A stretch of DNA of 64,000 bases from Agromyces sp. Leaf222 (GCF_001421565.1 NZ_LMKQ01000001.1:3102935-3166934), one strand, 5' to 3'. Positions 18,683 through 28,458 are shown, numbered from the stretch's first letter. The notes: generated by a model from the sequence alone, not told the origin. Numbers and translations: made by a program.

Positions 18683-20104
18683 TCACACGATAGCGGCCAG
18701 CCGGGCAACCGCCTCGACGTGATGCGTGTTCGGGAAGAGATCGAACGCCTGCAGGTCCTCGAGCTCGTAGCCGTGGGCGCGGAGCAGGCCGATGTCCCGG
18801 GCCAGTGCGACCGGGTCGCACGCGACGTACACGAGCTGGCGCGGACGCAGGGCGGCGAGCCGGTCGACGACGTCGCGGCCCGCGCCCGAGCGCGGCGGGT
18901 CGAGCACGACGGTCGCGTCGCGCAGCCTGGCGCGTTCGCCCTGCCCGGCGTCGGACTCGAGCGAGGCGAGGTAGCGGTCGACCCGCGCCGTCACGGCGCG
19001 CGCCCCGACCCACTCGGCCAGGTTGTCGCCCGCGTGCATCGTCGCGCGCTCGTCGGACTCGACGCTCGTGATGCGCACCGTCTCGCCGAACCGGTCGCCG
19101 ATGGCCGCCGCGAGGAGGCCGACGCCGCCGTAGAGGTCGAGGTTCGCCGCGCGCGGATCGAAGCGGTCGGGGTCCACGAGGTCCTGCACGGCCTTCGAGA
19201 GCGTCGCCGCCGCGCCGCGATGCACCTGCCAGAACCCGTCGCGGTCGACGGCGAAGCTGCGGTCGCCGACGACCTCGGTGGTCACCGGGCGCTGGCCCCG
19301 CGGCATCCGCTCGCGCTCGTCGGTGACGATCACCTGCGGGTCGGCGCCGCTCGGGGCGACGAGGTCGATCGTGCGGGCACCCGCGAACCGGTCCGCGAGC
19401 GGTGCGAGGTCGGCCAGTTCGTCGACGGCCAGGGGCAGGGATGCCACGGGCACCACCGTGTGGCTCCTGGCGGCGAAGGGGCCGACGGTGCCGTCGTCGG
19501 CGACCTGCAGCCGCACGCGCGTGCGCCAGCCCGTGCCGTCGGCGCGCACGCCGGGAGCCAGCTCCGGATCGACGGGGAGCACCTCGACCTCGCGCTCGAC
19601 CCCGCCCATGCGGCGCAGCGCGTCGGCCAGCACCTCGGCCTTGAGCGCGCGCTGGCGCTCTGGCGCGATGTGGCCGAACTCCGCACCGCCCGCGCGGCGC
19701 TCAGGCGCCCGGTCGACGCCGGCCTCGGCCCACACGTGGGCCCGCCGGTCGGCCGACGCGGCGAGCACCTCGAGGGTGTCGGCGCGCCAGAAGCGGTCGT
19801 GCGCGGCATCCGTCACCCTGGCCATGACCCGCTCGCCGGGGATCGCGTCGGCCACGAACACGACCCGACCCTCGTGATGGGCGACCGCGACGCCGCCGTG
19901 CGCGATGCGCTCGACGTCGAGCTCGAGCACCGGACCGTCGGTCTTCACCGGCGTCGACGGGCGGCGTCCGCGGCTGCCACGACCGCCGGCCTCTGCTGGT
20001 CGGTCGGCGGCGCGACCGGCGGACTGCCCTGCCTGCTGCGTCCGCTCGGGACGTGCGCCACGGCTGGCGGAGTTCTTGCGGACGGGGCGCTGCGGTCGGG
20101 GCAT
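18683..20104 (-). CDS. TRAM-domain class I SAM-dependent RNA (uracil-5) methyltransferase
   Basis: TrmA/RlmCD-family enzyme that methylates a uridine in RNA. After a basic disordered head (about 50 residues) comes a TRAM domain (LELDVERIAHGGVAVAHHEG...). The Rossmann domain follows with NLDLYGGVGLLAAAIG (motif I), VVLDPPRSGAGRDVV (motif IV), the catalytic Cys in YVACDPVALARDI and DLFPNTHHVEAVARL. The four-Cys iron-sulfur cluster of many homologues is absent. ATG 20102-20104 is the chosen start, giving 473 residues. The target nucleotide cannot be assigned. Confidence 0.88.
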   Translation of the reverse strand: MPRPQRPVRKNSASRGARPERTQQAGQSAGRAADRPAEAGGRGSRGRRPSTPVKTDGPVLELDVERIAHGGVAVAHHEGRVVFVADAIPGERVMARVTDAAHDRFWRADTLEVLAASADRRAHVWAEAGVDRAPERRAGGAEFGHIAPERQRALKAEVLADALRRMGGVEREVEVLPVDPELAPGVRADGTGWRTRVRLQVADDGTVGPFAARSHTVVPVASLPLAVDELADLAPLADRFAGARTIDLVAPSGADPQVIVTDERERMPRGQRPVTTEVVGDRSFAVDRDGFWQVHRGAAATLSKAVQDLVDPDRFDPRAANLDLYGGVGLLAAAIGDRFGETVRITSVESDERATMHAGDNLAEWVGARAVTARVDRYLASLESDAGQGERARLRDATVVLDPPRSGAGRDVVDRLAALRPRQLVYVACDPVALARDIGLLRAHGYELEDLQAFDLFPNTHHVEAVARLAAIV

Positions 20105-20149
20105 GCAACGAGCATTCCACAGCGTGCCTGTGAGCGGCAGGATGGTGGC

Positions 20150-20791
20150 ATGCGCCTCTACCTCGCCTCGACGTCGCCCGCCCGCCTGCAGACCCTCCGC
20201 GCGGCCGGCATCGAGCCGATCGCCATCTCGCCGGGCGTCGACGAGGACGCCCTGGTCGCGTCCCGCGAGGCCGAGGCCGGGCACGCGCTCGCCGCGCCCG
20301 AGATGGTGCAGTTGCTCGCACAGGCGAAGGCCGAGGCGGTCGTCGGCTCGCTCGTCGACGGCGGGCCGATCGACGGACTCATCCTGGGCGGCGACTCGGC
20401 GTTCCTCGTCGGCGGCACGATCCACGGCAAGCCGCACCTGCCCGAGGTCGCGAAGGCGCGTTGGCTCGAGCAGAACGGCGCTCACGGCGATCTCTGGTCG
20501 GGCCACTGGCTCATCGACCACCGCGGCGGCCGCGTCAACGGGGCGGTCGGGCGGGCGGATGTCGCGACGGTGCGCTTCGCCGCACTCGACGAGGCCGAGA
20601 TCGACGCCTACATCGCGACCGGGGAGCCGCTGCTCGTGGCCGGCGCGTTCACGGTCGACAGCCTCGGCGGACCCTTCATCCGCCGGGTCGAGGGCGACCC
20701 GTCGACGGTCGTCGGGCTCTCGCTCTCGACGCTCCGCGACCTCGTGCGCGAGCTCGGAGCCGACTGGACCACACTCTGGAATCGCGGCTGA
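20150..20791 (+). CDS. Maf-family nucleotide pyrophosphatase
   Basis: House-cleaning enzyme hydrolysing non-canonical or modified NTPs. The 213-residue protein starts MRLYLASTSPARLQTLRAAG, the Maf signature (usually LASxSPRR). It contains PGVDEDAL, LILGGDSAFLVGG (the usual GADT pocket is GGDS here), GKPHLPEVAKARW and GAFTVDSLGGPFIRRVEGD with VVGLSL at the end. The length is normal. It diverges from the RNA methyltransferase; the carboxylase biotin subunit follows on the same strand. Confidence 0.9.
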   Translation: MRLYLASTSPARLQTLRAAGIEPIAISPGVDEDALVASREAEAGHALAAPEMVQLLAQAKAEAVVGSLVDGGPIDGLILGGDSAFLVGGTIHGKPHLPEVAKARWLEQNGAHGDLWSGHWLIDHRGGRVNGAVGRADVATVRFAALDEAEIDAYIATGEPLLVAGAFTVDSLGGPFIRRVEGDPSTVVGLSLSTLRDLVRELGADWTTLWNRG

Positions 20792-20874
20792 TCCCTCCCG
20801 GGCTTTGTCGACACCCGAAAGGGTCGGGCACCTTTCTTGTGGACTCGATCCAAATGCAACGCGTCGCGGGTGAA

Positions 20875-20880
20875 TAGGCT
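20875..20880 (+). promoter_or_regulatory. -10 box of the biotin carboxylase gene
   Basis: TAGGCT, seven bases (GAAGGGC), ATG 20888. The gap fits a leaderless message, although GAAGGG could also act as a weak ribosome site if transcription starts further upstream. Confidence 0.45.
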
Positions 20881-20887
20881 GAAGGGC

Positions 20888-22666
20888 ATGCCGCGTATCA
20901 CGAAGGTCCTCATCGCCAACCGCGGGGAGATCGCCGTCCGCATCATCCGCGCCGCCCGTGACGCCGGACTCGGATCCGTCGCGGTGTACGCCGACCAGGA
21001 CCGCGACGCCCGGCACGCCAAGCTCGCCGACGAGGCGTACGCCCTCGAGGGCACCACGAGCGCCGAGACCTACCTCGTCATCGACAAGATCCTCTCGATC
21101 GCACGCCGCTCCGGCGCCGACGCCGTGCACCCCGGCTACGGGTTCCTCGCCGAGAACCCCGACTTCGCCCGCGCCGTCATCGCCGCGGGGCTCACCTGGA
21201 TCGGCCCGTCGCCCGAGGCCATCGAGCGCCTCGGCGACAAGGTCTCCGCACGCCACGTCGCCGAGAAGGTCGGCGCCCCGCTCGCCCCCGGCACCCTGAA
21301 CCCGGTGGCCGACGCGGCCGAGGTGCTCGAGTTCGTCGACGTGCACGGGCTGCCCGTGGCCATCAAGGCCGCGTTCGGCGGCGGCGGGCGCGGCCTCAAG
21401 GTCGCCCGCACGCGCGAAGAGGTGCCCGAGCTCTTCGAGTCCGCCACGCGCGAGGCCGTCGCGGCCTTCGGCCGGGGCGAGTGCTTCGTCGAGAAGTACC
21501 TCGACCAGCCGCGCCACGTCGAGACCCAGTGCCTCGCCGACGAGCACGGCAACGTCGTCGTGATCTCCACGCGCGACTGTTCGCTGCAGCGCCGCCACCA
21601 GAAGCTCGTCGAGGAGGCGCCGGCGCCGTTCCTCACCGAGGAGCAGACGACCGCCCTCTACGAGTCCTCGAAGGCCATCCTGAAGGAGGTCGGCTACGTC
21701 GGAGCCGGCACCTGCGAGTTCCTCATCGGTCAAGACGGCACCGTCTCCTTCCTCGAGGTCAACACGCGCCTCCAGGTCGAGCACCCCGTCTCCGAGGAGG
21801 TCACCGGCATCGACCTCGTGCGCGAGCAGTTCCGCCTCGCCGAGGGCGGCGTGCTCGACTACGCCGACCCCGTCGCGGTCGGCCACTCCATCGAGTTCCG
21901 CATCAACGGCGAGGACCCGGGCCGCGGCTTCCTGCCGGCTCCCGGCCCCGTGCACCAGCTGCGCTTCCCCGGCGGCCCCGGCATCCGCATCGACTCGGGC
22001 GTCACGAGCGGCGACGAGATCTCGGGCGCGTTCGACTCGCTGCTCGCCAAGCTCATCGTGACCGGCTCCACCCGAAAGGACGCGATCGAGCGCGCCCGCC
22101 GCGCCCTCGACGAGTTCGAGGTCATCGGCCTGCCGACCGTGCTGCCGTTCCACCGCGACATCGTGCGCAACGAGGCCTTCGCGCCAGCCGGCGACGAGCC
22201 GTTCTCGGTGTACACCCGCTGGATCGAGACCGAGTACGACAACCAGCTCGAGCCGTGGTCGGGCGAGCTCGCGGCGCCCACCGCCGCGACCGCCCGCACG
22301 AGCCTCGTCGTCGAGGTCGGCGGCCGCCGCATCGGCGTCACCCTGCCCGCCAAGCTCGCCGGCGGCACGTCGTCCTCGCCCACCGCGGGCGCCGCACCTC
22401 GCCGACGCAGCACGTCGCACGTGGCCGACACCGCGACGGGCGACGCCGTGAAGGCGCCCATGCAGGCCACGGTCGTCAAGGTGGCCGTCGCCGAGGGCGA
22501 CAAGGTCGTCAAGGGCGACCTCGTGCTCGTGCTCGAGGCCATGAAGATGGAACAGCCGATCGTCGCCCACAAGGACGGCATCGTCGGCCTCGTCAACGCC
22601 GAGGCCGGCGCGACGGTCTCGAGCGGGCACCTGCTGCTCTCGATCGCCGACGCGCCCGCCGCCTGA
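20888..22666 (+). CDS. Acyl-CoA carboxylase alpha subunit (biotin carboxylase + BCCP)
   Basis: Carboxylates its own biotin with ATP and bicarbonate, then presents it to the beta subunit. The 592-residue protein (AccA3-type length) begins [20 protein letters not shown]. The ATP-grasp region has [49 protein letters not shown] and [17 protein letters not shown]. The C-terminal carrier domain holds the biotin-attachment motif [17 protein letters not shown]. It is modified by BirA (12580-13431). The partner beta and epsilon genes lie 6 kb upstream on the same strand. Confidence 0.95.
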   Translation: MPRITKVLIANRGEIAVRIIRAARDAGLGSVAVYADQDRDARHAKLADEAYALEGTTSAETYLVIDKILSIARRSGADAVHPGYGFLAENPDFARAVIAAGLTWIGPSPEAIERLGDKVSARHVAEKVGAPLAPGTLNPVADAAEVLEFVDVHGLPVAIKAAFGGGGRGLKVARTREEVPELFESATREAVAAFGRGECFVEKYLDQPRHVETQCLADEHGNVVVISTRDCSLQRRHQKLVEEAPAPFLTEEQTTALYESSKAILKEVGYVGAGTCEFLIGQDGTVSFLEVNTRLQVEHPVSEEVTGIDLVREQFRLAEGGVLDYADPVAVGHSIEFRINGEDPGRGFLPAPGPVHQLRFPGGPGIRIDSGVTSGDEISGAFDSLLAKLIVTGSTRKDAIERARRALDEFEVIGLPTVLPFHRDIVRNEAFAPAGDEPFSVYTRWIETEYDNQLEPWSGELAAPTAATARTSLVVEVGGRRIGVTLPAKLAGGTSSSPTAGAAPRRRSTSHVADTATGDAVKAPMQATVVKVAVAEGDKVVKGDLVLVLEAMKMEQPIVAHKDGIVGLVNAEAGATVSSGHLLLSIADAPAA

Positions 22667-22696
22667 GCGGCCGCCCGCGGCATCCGCGACGCTCGA

Positions 22697-22758
22697 AATT
22701 CAGGAGATCCCGGCCTTCGGGGCTGCCTGAGCTCCCCTGAACCCGGATCTCCTGAATT
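22697..22758. terminator. Long inverted repeat between convergent genes
   Basis: AATTCAGGAGATCC (22697-22710) and GGATCTCCTGAATT (22745-22758) are perfect 14-base arms around a 34-base loop that itself contains GGGG...CCCC. It sits between the carboxylase alpha gene and the permease. It probably terminates both, though no T run is present. The AT-richer arms stand out from the surrounding DNA. Confidence 0.6.
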
Positions 22759-22776
22759 CGCCGCGCCGATGCGCGC

Positions 22777-24279
22777 TCAGATGCCGCCCTGCGGCGTCGG
22801 CAGCTCGACCTCGCTGACGCTGCGCGCGAGCCGGGAGTGCCGCCGACCGTAGAGCAGGTAGACCACGATGCCGATCGCGAGCCACACCAGGAACCGCACC
22901 CAGGTCAGCGTCGTGAGGTTCAGCATGAGCCAGAAGCAGAGCACCGCCGAGAGGATCGGCAGCACCGGCGACCACGGCACCCGGAACCCGCGCGGCAGGT
23001 CGGGGCGCGTGCGACGCAGCACGATGATGCCGAGGCTGACCAGCACGAACGCCGAGAGCGTGCCGATGTTGATCATCTCCTCGAGCAGTCCGACATCCGT
23101 GAACGCCGCGACGAACGCGACCGTCGCACCGCCGATGATCTGGATGCGCGCCGGGGTCTTCGAGTGCGTCGTCGTCTTCGACAGCCACCGCGGCAGCAGG
23201 CCGTCACGGCTCAGCGCGAACACGATTCGCGAGAGCCCGAGCAGTAGCACCATGATCACCGTCGTGAGCCCGGCGAGCGCGCCGACCGAGATCACGGCCG
23301 ACGCCCAATCCTGACCGACGAGCCGGAACGCGGTCGCGAGCGACGGCGACTCCTCCTCGGCGAGCTCGGTGTACGAAACCATGCCGGTCATGACGATCGA
23401 CACGAGCACGTAGAGCACCGTCACGATGGCGAGGCCGAGGAAGATGCCGCGCGGCAGGCGCTTCTGCGGCTCCCGCACCTCCTCTGCGCTCGTGGCGACC
23501 ACGTCGAAGCCGATGAACGCGAAGAAGACGAGGGATGCCGCGGCGAGCAGTCCGAAGATGCCGTACTGGGCCGGTGCGGCGCCCGTCGCCCACGACACGA
23601 GCGACTGCGTCCAGGCATCCGACGAGCCGCCCTCGGTCGGCACGGCCTCGGGGATGAACGGCACGTAGTTCGCCGCGTTGACGAAGAAGAACCCCACGAC
23701 GATCACGAAGAGCACGATCGCGACCTTGATGATCGTGAACACCGCCCCGACCCGCGCCGTGAGCTTGGTGCCCGCGACGAGGAGCGCGGTGAACACGGCC
23801 ACGACGAGGAACGCGGGCCAGCTCACCTCGACGCTGCCGATCGAGAACGTCGACGGGAACGGCACGCCGAACGCGAGCAGCGCCTCGCCGAGGTAGACGC
23901 CCCAGTACTTCGCGATGACCGCCGCCGCGGTGAACATCTCGAGGATGAGGTCCCAGCCGATTATCCAGGCGAGCAGCTCCCCCATCGTCGCGTACGTGAA
24001 CGTGTAGGCGCTGCCGGCGACGGGCACGGTCGAGGCGAACTCGGCGTAGCACATGATGGCCAGCCCGCACGTGACGGCCGCGAGCACGAACGAGATGATC
24101 ACGCTCGGCCCGGCGAAGTTCGCGGCCGCCTGCGCACCGACCGAGAAGATGCCGGCGCCGACCGCGACCGCGATGCCCATGAGCGCGAGGTCCCACGTGC
24201 CGAGCGATCGCTTGAGGCTGCGCTCCGAGTCGTCGGCGTCGGCCAGCGACGCCTCGACGGACTTCACCCGCAAGTTCAT
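22777..24279 (-). CDS. APC-superfamily amino-acid permease
   Basis: A 500-residue secondary transporter with about 12-14 membrane spans. The first span contains LALMGIAVAVGAGIFSVG, matching the G-x-G-I-F unwound helix of APC transporters. GSAYTFTYATMGELLAWIIGWDLILE is the second signature, closest to the cationic amino-acid (CAT) group, and FFAFIGFDVVATSAEEVREP the sixth-helix region. It likely imports cationic or branched amino acids. The ATG is preceded by GGGGGAA. No substrate-specific neighbours are present. Confidence 0.87.
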   Translation of the reverse strand: MNLRVKSVEASLADADDSERSLKRSLGTWDLALMGIAVAVGAGIFSVGAQAAANFAGPSVIISFVLAAVTCGLAIMCYAEFASTVPVAGSAYTFTYATMGELLAWIIGWDLILEMFTAAAVIAKYWGVYLGEALLAFGVPFPSTFSIGSVEVSWPAFLVVAVFTALLVAGTKLTARVGAVFTIIKVAIVLFVIVVGFFFVNAANYVPFIPEAVPTEGGSSDAWTQSLVSWATGAAPAQYGIFGLLAAASLVFFAFIGFDVVATSAEEVREPQKRLPRGIFLGLAIVTVLYVLVSIVMTGMVSYTELAEEESPSLATAFRLVGQDWASAVISVGALAGLTTVIMVLLLGLSRIVFALSRDGLLPRWLSKTTTHSKTPARIQIIGGATVAFVAAFTDVGLLEEMINIGTLSAFVLVSLGIIVLRRTRPDLPRGFRVPWSPVLPILSAVLCFWLMLNLTTLTWVRFLVWLAIGIVVYLLYGRRHSRLARSVSEVELPTPQGGI

Positions 24280-24321
24280 GTCGTTCCCCCGAACCGCGCC
24301 GCCCCCGCGACGCTCGTGGGC

Positions 24322-25752
24322 CTAGCGTACGACGTGCATGGCCCGCGCGGCATCCGTCAACGACCCCGTCAGCGACGGGTACACCGGGAACGCCTCGGCG
24401 AACTGGTCGACCGTCAGCCGATGCTCGACCGCGAGCGCGAGCGGGAAGATCAGCTCGGATGCCTTCGGGGCGACGATGACACCGCCGATGATCGACCCGG
24501 AACCGGCCGAGGCGAAGAGCTTCACGAAGCCGTCGCGGATGCCCATCATCTTCGCGCGGGGATTCGACGCGAGCGGCAGCTTGTAGATCGCGCCGGGCAC
24601 GACGCCGTCCTCGATCTCGCGCTGGGTCCAGCCGACCGTCGCGATCTCGGGCTGCGTGAAGATGTTCGAGGTGATGTTCCGCTCCTCTGGCGGGTTCACG
24701 ATGTCGCCCATCGCGTGGAAGATCGCCGTGCGCCCCTGCATCGAGGCGACCGAGGCGAGCGGCGGGAACGTCGTGCAGTCGCCGGCCGCGTAGATGTTCG
24801 GGATCGACGTGCGCGCCACGCGGTTCACCCGGATGTGGCCGCTCTCGGTGAGCTGCACGCCCGCCTCGGCGAGGCCGATGTCGCTCGTGTTCGGCACCGA
24901 GCCGACCGCCATCAGGCAGTGGCTGCCGCGCACCTCGCGCCCGTCGGAGAGCGTCGCGACGACCTGGTCGCCGTCGCGCACGACGGACTCGGCACGGGAC
25001 TTGTTGAGCACCTTCATGCCGTTGCGCTTGAAGACCTTCTCGATGACGGATGCCGCGTCGGCGTCTTCGCCCGGCAGCACCTGGTCGCGGCTCGAGATGA
25101 GCGTCACCTTCGCGCCGAGCGCGCGGTAGGCGGACGCGAACTCGGCGCCCGTGACGCCGGAGCCGACGACGATGAGGTGCTCCGGCACCTGTTGCAGGCT
25201 GTAGAGCTGCGTCCACGTCAGGATGCGCTGGCCGTCGGGCACGGCCGACGGCAGCACGCGCGGGGAGGCCCCGACCGAGAGCACGATGGTGTCGGCCTCG
25301 ATGCGGTCGAAGTCGGTGCCGCCCTTGGCGGTCGCCACGATGACGGCGTTCGGCCCGTCGAGGCGACCCTCGCCGTGCACGAGGTGCACGCCGGCGTCGA
25401 GCAGGTTGCGGCGCATGTCGTCCGACTGCTGCGCGGCGAGGCCGAGCAGGCGCTTGTTCACCGCGGCGAGGTTGATCGCCACGTTCGGCTTGACGGCCTT
25501 CTCGGCGTCGCCCTTCGCGTAGAACTGCACGCCGAGGTCGGCGGCCTCCTTGACGGCGTTCGAGGCCTCGGCGGTCGCGATGAGCGACTTCGAGGGCACG
25601 ACGTCGGTGAGCACCGCCGAGCCGCCGACGCCGGCCCGCTCGATGAGGGTGACCTCGGCTCCGAGCTGGGCACCGGCGAGTGCGGCCTCGTAACCGCCCG
25701 GTCCACCTCCGAGTACCGCGATGCGTTGCGTGCGCTCGAACTCGTAGACCAT
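24322..25752 (-). CDS. lpdA: NAD(P)H-quinone dehydrogenase of the LpdA type
   Basis: Flavoprotein disulfide reductase relative of 476 residues. It has IAVLGGGPGGYEAALAGAQ (FAD), the LIVVGSGVTGAEFASAYRAL NAD-binding fold and IYAAGDCTTFPPLAS. The redox CxxxxC is absent: the segment reads GVGGSAVLTDVVPSKSLIA with neither Cys. That is the hallmark of the mycobacterial LpdA (Rv3303c) quinone reductase group rather than dihydrolipoyl dehydrogenase. The C-terminal dimerisation domain (TQPEIATVGWTQREIE) is intact. The start ATG 25750-25752 has CAGAAT six bases upstream, a possible leaderless promoter. Confidence 0.88.
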   Translation of the reverse strand: MVYEFERTQRIAVLGGGPGGYEAALAGAQLGAEVTLIERAGVGGSAVLTDVVPSKSLIATAEASNAVKEAADLGVQFYAKGDAEKAVKPNVAINLAAVNKRLLGLAAQQSDDMRRNLLDAGVHLVHGEGRLDGPNAVIVATAKGGTDFDRIEADTIVLSVGASPRVLPSAVPDGQRILTWTQLYSLQQVPEHLIVVGSGVTGAEFASAYRALGAKVTLISSRDQVLPGEDADAASVIEKVFKRNGMKVLNKSRAESVVRDGDQVVATLSDGREVRGSHCLMAVGSVPNTSDIGLAEAGVQLTESGHIRVNRVARTSIPNIYAAGDCTTFPPLASVASMQGRTAIFHAMGDIVNPPEERNITSNIFTQPEIATVGWTQREIEDGVVPGAIYKLPLASNPRAKMMGIRDGFVKLFASAGSGSIIGGVIVAPKASELIFPLALAVEHRLTVDQFAEAFPVYPSLTGSLTDAARAMHVVR

Positions 25753-25825
25753 GCTCACATTCTGCCAGTCGCCGCATCCCGACCGACAAACGAGCAGCGC
25801 CCTGCCGCGGCATCCGCCCCCCGAA

Positions 25826-25831
25826 TAGAGT
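25826..25831 (+). promoter_or_regulatory. -10 box of the PNP gene (leaderless)
   Basis: TAGAGT, six bases (GGTGGG), ATG 25838. The same hexamer and spacing occur before the carboxylase beta gene. Confidence 0.5.
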
Positions 25832-25837
25832 GGTGGG

Positions 25838-26665
25838 ATGACCGAAGCAAACGTGCTCGACGACCCCGCCGCAGATCCCTTCGCCGTCGCCGCCGACGCC
25901 GCGGCCCGCATCGCGGAGCTCACCGGAGTCGAACGCCACGACATCGCCCTCACCCTCGGCAGCGGCTGGGGCCGTGCCGCCGAGCTCATCGGCGAGACGA
26001 CGCACACCCTCGCCGCGACCGACGTGCCAGGGTTCTCCAAGCCCGCGCTCGAGGGCCACGTCGGCACCCTGCGCTCGGTGCTGCTGCCGAGCGGCAAGCG
26101 CGCCCTCGTCATCGGCGCCCGCACCCACTACTACGAGGACCACGGGGTGCGCCGCGTCGTGCACTCGGTGCGCACCGCGGCCGCGACCGGCGCGACCACC
26201 ATGATCCTCACCAACGGCGCCGGCGGCATCAAGGAGCACTGGAAGCCCGGCACCCCGGTGCTCATCAGCGACCACATCAACCTCACGGCCGACTCGCCGC
26301 TCGAGGGCGCGACCTTCATCGACCTCACCGACCTCTACTCCAAGCGCCTGCGCGACCTCGCGCACACGATCGACCCGACCCTCGACGAGGGCGTCTACTG
26401 CCAGTTCCGCGGGCCGCACTACGAGACGCCCGCCGAGGTGCAGATGGCGAAGGTCATCGGCGGCCACATCGTGGGCATGTCGACCGCGCTCGAGGCCATC
26501 GCCGCCCGCCAGGCCGGCATGGAGGTGCTCGGCATGTCGCTCATCACGAACCTCGCCGCCGGCATCCAGAAGACCCCGCTGAGCCACCAGGAGGTCATCG
26601 AGGCTGGCCAGGCGGCCGAGCCCGTCATCTCCTCGCTGCTCGCGAAGATCGTCGCAGAGCTCTAG
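25838..26665 (+). CDS. Purine nucleoside phosphorylase
   Basis: Trimeric-type phosphorylase that splits (deoxy)inosine or guanosine with phosphate to base plus (deoxy)ribose-1-phosphate. The 275-residue protein has LGSGWGRAAELIG (phosphate site), ARTHYYEDHGV, MILTNGAGGIKEHWKPG, YCQFRGPHYETPAEVQM and GMSTALEAIAARQAGMEVLG, plus SLITNLAAG with the purine-binding Asn. It precedes the mutase gene by nine bases, so the two form a nucleoside-degradation operon. Confidence 0.94.
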   Translation: MTEANVLDDPAADPFAVAADAAARIAELTGVERHDIALTLGSGWGRAAELIGETTHTLAATDVPGFSKPALEGHVGTLRSVLLPSGKRALVIGARTHYYEDHGVRRVVHSVRTAAATGATTMILTNGAGGIKEHWKPGTPVLISDHINLTADSPLEGATFIDLTDLYSKRLRDLAHTIDPTLDEGVYCQFRGPHYETPAEVQMAKVIGGHIVGMSTALEAIAARQAGMEVLGMSLITNLAAGIQKTPLSHQEVIEAGQAAEPVISSLLAKIVAEL

Positions 26666-26674
26666 GAGCACCGG

Positions 26675-28408
26675 ATGTCGCAGCCAGACGAATCAGCAGC
26701 ACCCGCCGTCCTCTCCGTCGACGACGACCGCCGCATCGCCCTCGCCCGGGCGTGGGTGGCGCAGGACCCAGACCCCGAGACGCGCGTCGAGCTCGACGAC
26801 CTCGTCGCCCGGGTGCAGGGCGGCGACGCCGCGGCATCCGCCGACCTCGCCGACCGGTTCGACCAGCGCCTCGCGTTCGGCACCGCGGGCCTCCGCGGCG
26901 AGATCGCGGCCGGCCCGAACCGCATGAACCGGGTGCTCGTGTCGCAGGCGGCGGCCGGGCTCGGCGCGTTCCTGCTCGAGCGTGCGCCCGACACGACGCC
27001 GTCGGTCGTCATCGGCTACGACGGGCGCCGCAACTCCGCGGTGTTCGCACGCGACTCCGCCGAGATCCTCGCGGGCGCCGGCCTCCGGGCGATCCTGCTG
27101 CCGCGGCTGCTGCCGACGCCGGTGCTCGCGTTCGCGGTGCGCCACCTCGACGTCTCGGCCGGCATCATGGTCACCGCCTCGCACAACCCGCCCAACGACA
27201 ACGGCTACAAGGTCTACCTCGGCGGGACCGACCACGGCTCGCAGATCGTCTCGCCCTCCGACGCCGAGATCGCCGCGCACATCGCCGGCGTCGCCGCCAC
27301 GGCGCTCGTGACCGACCTGCCGCGCGGCGAGTTCGAGACCGCCGACGAGTCGATCGTCGACGCCTACGTGCTGGCCACCGCCCACGAGGCCGAATACGCC
27401 CCGCCGGCGCAGCCGAAGGTCGTGTACACCGCCATGCACGGTGTCGGCTGGGAGACCACCGCCCGCGTGCTCGCCGAGGCCGGCTTCGACGCCCCGGTCC
27501 TCGTCGAGGAGCAGATCGCGCCGGACCCCGCGTTCCCGACCGTGTCGTTCCCGAACCCCGAGGAGCCCGGCGCGATGGACCTCGCCTTCGCTCGCGCCCG
27601 CGCGGTCGGAGCCGAGCTCATCGTCGCCAACGACCCCGACGCCGACCGGCTCGCGATCGCCATCCCCGACGCCGCCGCCCCCGAGGGCTACCGCCGCCTC
27701 ACCGGCAACGAGGTCGGACTCCTGCTCGGCTGGCGCGCCGCGCGCCGCGCAGCCGATGATTCCGGCGACGGCGCCTCAGACGGCACGCTCGCGTGCTCGA
27801 TCGTCTCCTCCCCCGGCCTCGAGGCCATCGCCGACGCGTACGACCTCGGATTCGAGGCCACGCTGACCGGCTTCAAGTGGATCTCCCGCGCGCCGAACCT
27901 GGTCTTCGGGTTCGAGGAGGCGCTCGGCTACCTCGTGAACCCGGGCACCGTGCGCGACAAGGACGGCATCTCGGCCGCGATCGCGTTCCTGTCGCTCGCC
28001 GCCGACCTGCGCGCCACCGGGCGCACGGTCGCCGACCACCTCGACGAGTTCGTCGAGCGATTCGGATGCCACGACTCCGGCCAGATCTCACTGCGCGTCA
28101 CCGACCTCAGCCGCATCGGCGCCATCATGGCCCGCCTGCGCGCCGAACCGCCGTCGACCGTCGGGGGCATCGTGGTCGAGCGCATCGAAGACCTCTCCGA
28201 CGGGTTCGGGTCGCTCGCCCCCAGCGACGTGCTGCGCATCATCCTCGAGGGCGGCTCGCGCGTCATGGTCCGCCCGAGCGGCACCGAGCCGAAGCTCAAG
28301 GTCTACCTCGACGTGGCAGCGCACGACGGCTCGGTCGCCGAGCGTCGCGCCGCGGCATCCGAGACCCTCGCCCGTCTCGAGGCGGGAATGCGGGAGCTCA
28401 CCGCCTGA
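26675..28408 (+). CDS. Phosphohexomutase-family enzyme, probably phosphopentomutase/phosphoglucomutase (PGM2-like)
   Basis: A 577-residue alpha-D-phosphohexomutase. Its segments are LAFGTAGLRGEIAAGPNRMN, VTASHNPPNDNGYKVYLGG with the phospho-Ser, NDPDADRLAIA (metal loop), GFEEALGYLVNPG (sugar-binding) and VRPSGTEPKLKVYLDV (phosphate). GFEEALGY is the PGM2-type sugar loop; human PGM2 acts mainly as a phosphopentomutase. Co-transcription with purine nucleoside phosphorylase suggests it converts ribose-1-phosphate to ribose-5-phosphate, with hexose phosphates as an alternative. The start ATG has AGGAG upstream. Confidence 0.88.
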   Translation: MSQPDESAAPAVLSVDDDRRIALARAWVAQDPDPETRVELDDLVARVQGGDAAASADLADRFDQRLAFGTAGLRGEIAAGPNRMNRVLVSQAAAGLGAFLLERAPDTTPSVVIGYDGRRNSAVFARDSAEILAGAGLRAILLPRLLPTPVLAFAVRHLDVSAGIMVTASHNPPNDNGYKVYLGGTDHGSQIVSPSDAEIAAHIAGVAATALVTDLPRGEFETADESIVDAYVLATAHEAEYAPPAQPKVVYTAMHGVGWETTARVLAEAGFDAPVLVEEQIAPDPAFPTVSFPNPEEPGAMDLAFARARAVGAELIVANDPDADRLAIAIPDAAAPEGYRRLTGNEVGLLLGWRAARRAADDSGDGASDGTLACSIVSSPGLEAIADAYDLGFEATLTGFKWISRAPNLVFGFEEALGYLVNPGTVRDKDGISAAIAFLSLAADLRATGRTVADHLDEFVERFGCHDSGQISLRVTDLSRIGAIMARLRAEPPSTVGGIVVERIEDLSDGFGSLAPSDVLRIILEGGSRVMVRPSGTEPKLKVYLDVAAHDGSVAERRAAASETLARLEAGMRELTA

Positions 28409-28418
28409 GCGTCGCCAT

Positions 28419-28447
28419 CGGGCCGGCTTGCGACGCGGGTCGGCCCG
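28419..28447. terminator. Terminator hairpin between mutase and PTS EIIB
   Basis: CGGGCCG (28419-28425) and CGGCCCG (28441-28447) form a seven-pair stem with a 15-base loop in the 75-base convergent gap. Confidence 0.5.
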
Positions 28448-28458
28448 GTGCCTGCGGG

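Noticed and set aside
24322..25752. Dihydrolipoyl dehydrogenase of a 2-oxo-acid complex
   Set aside because: The redox disulfide CxxxxC is missing (GVGGSAVLTDVVPSK), and no lipoyl enzymes are near; LpdA-type quinone reductase fits better.
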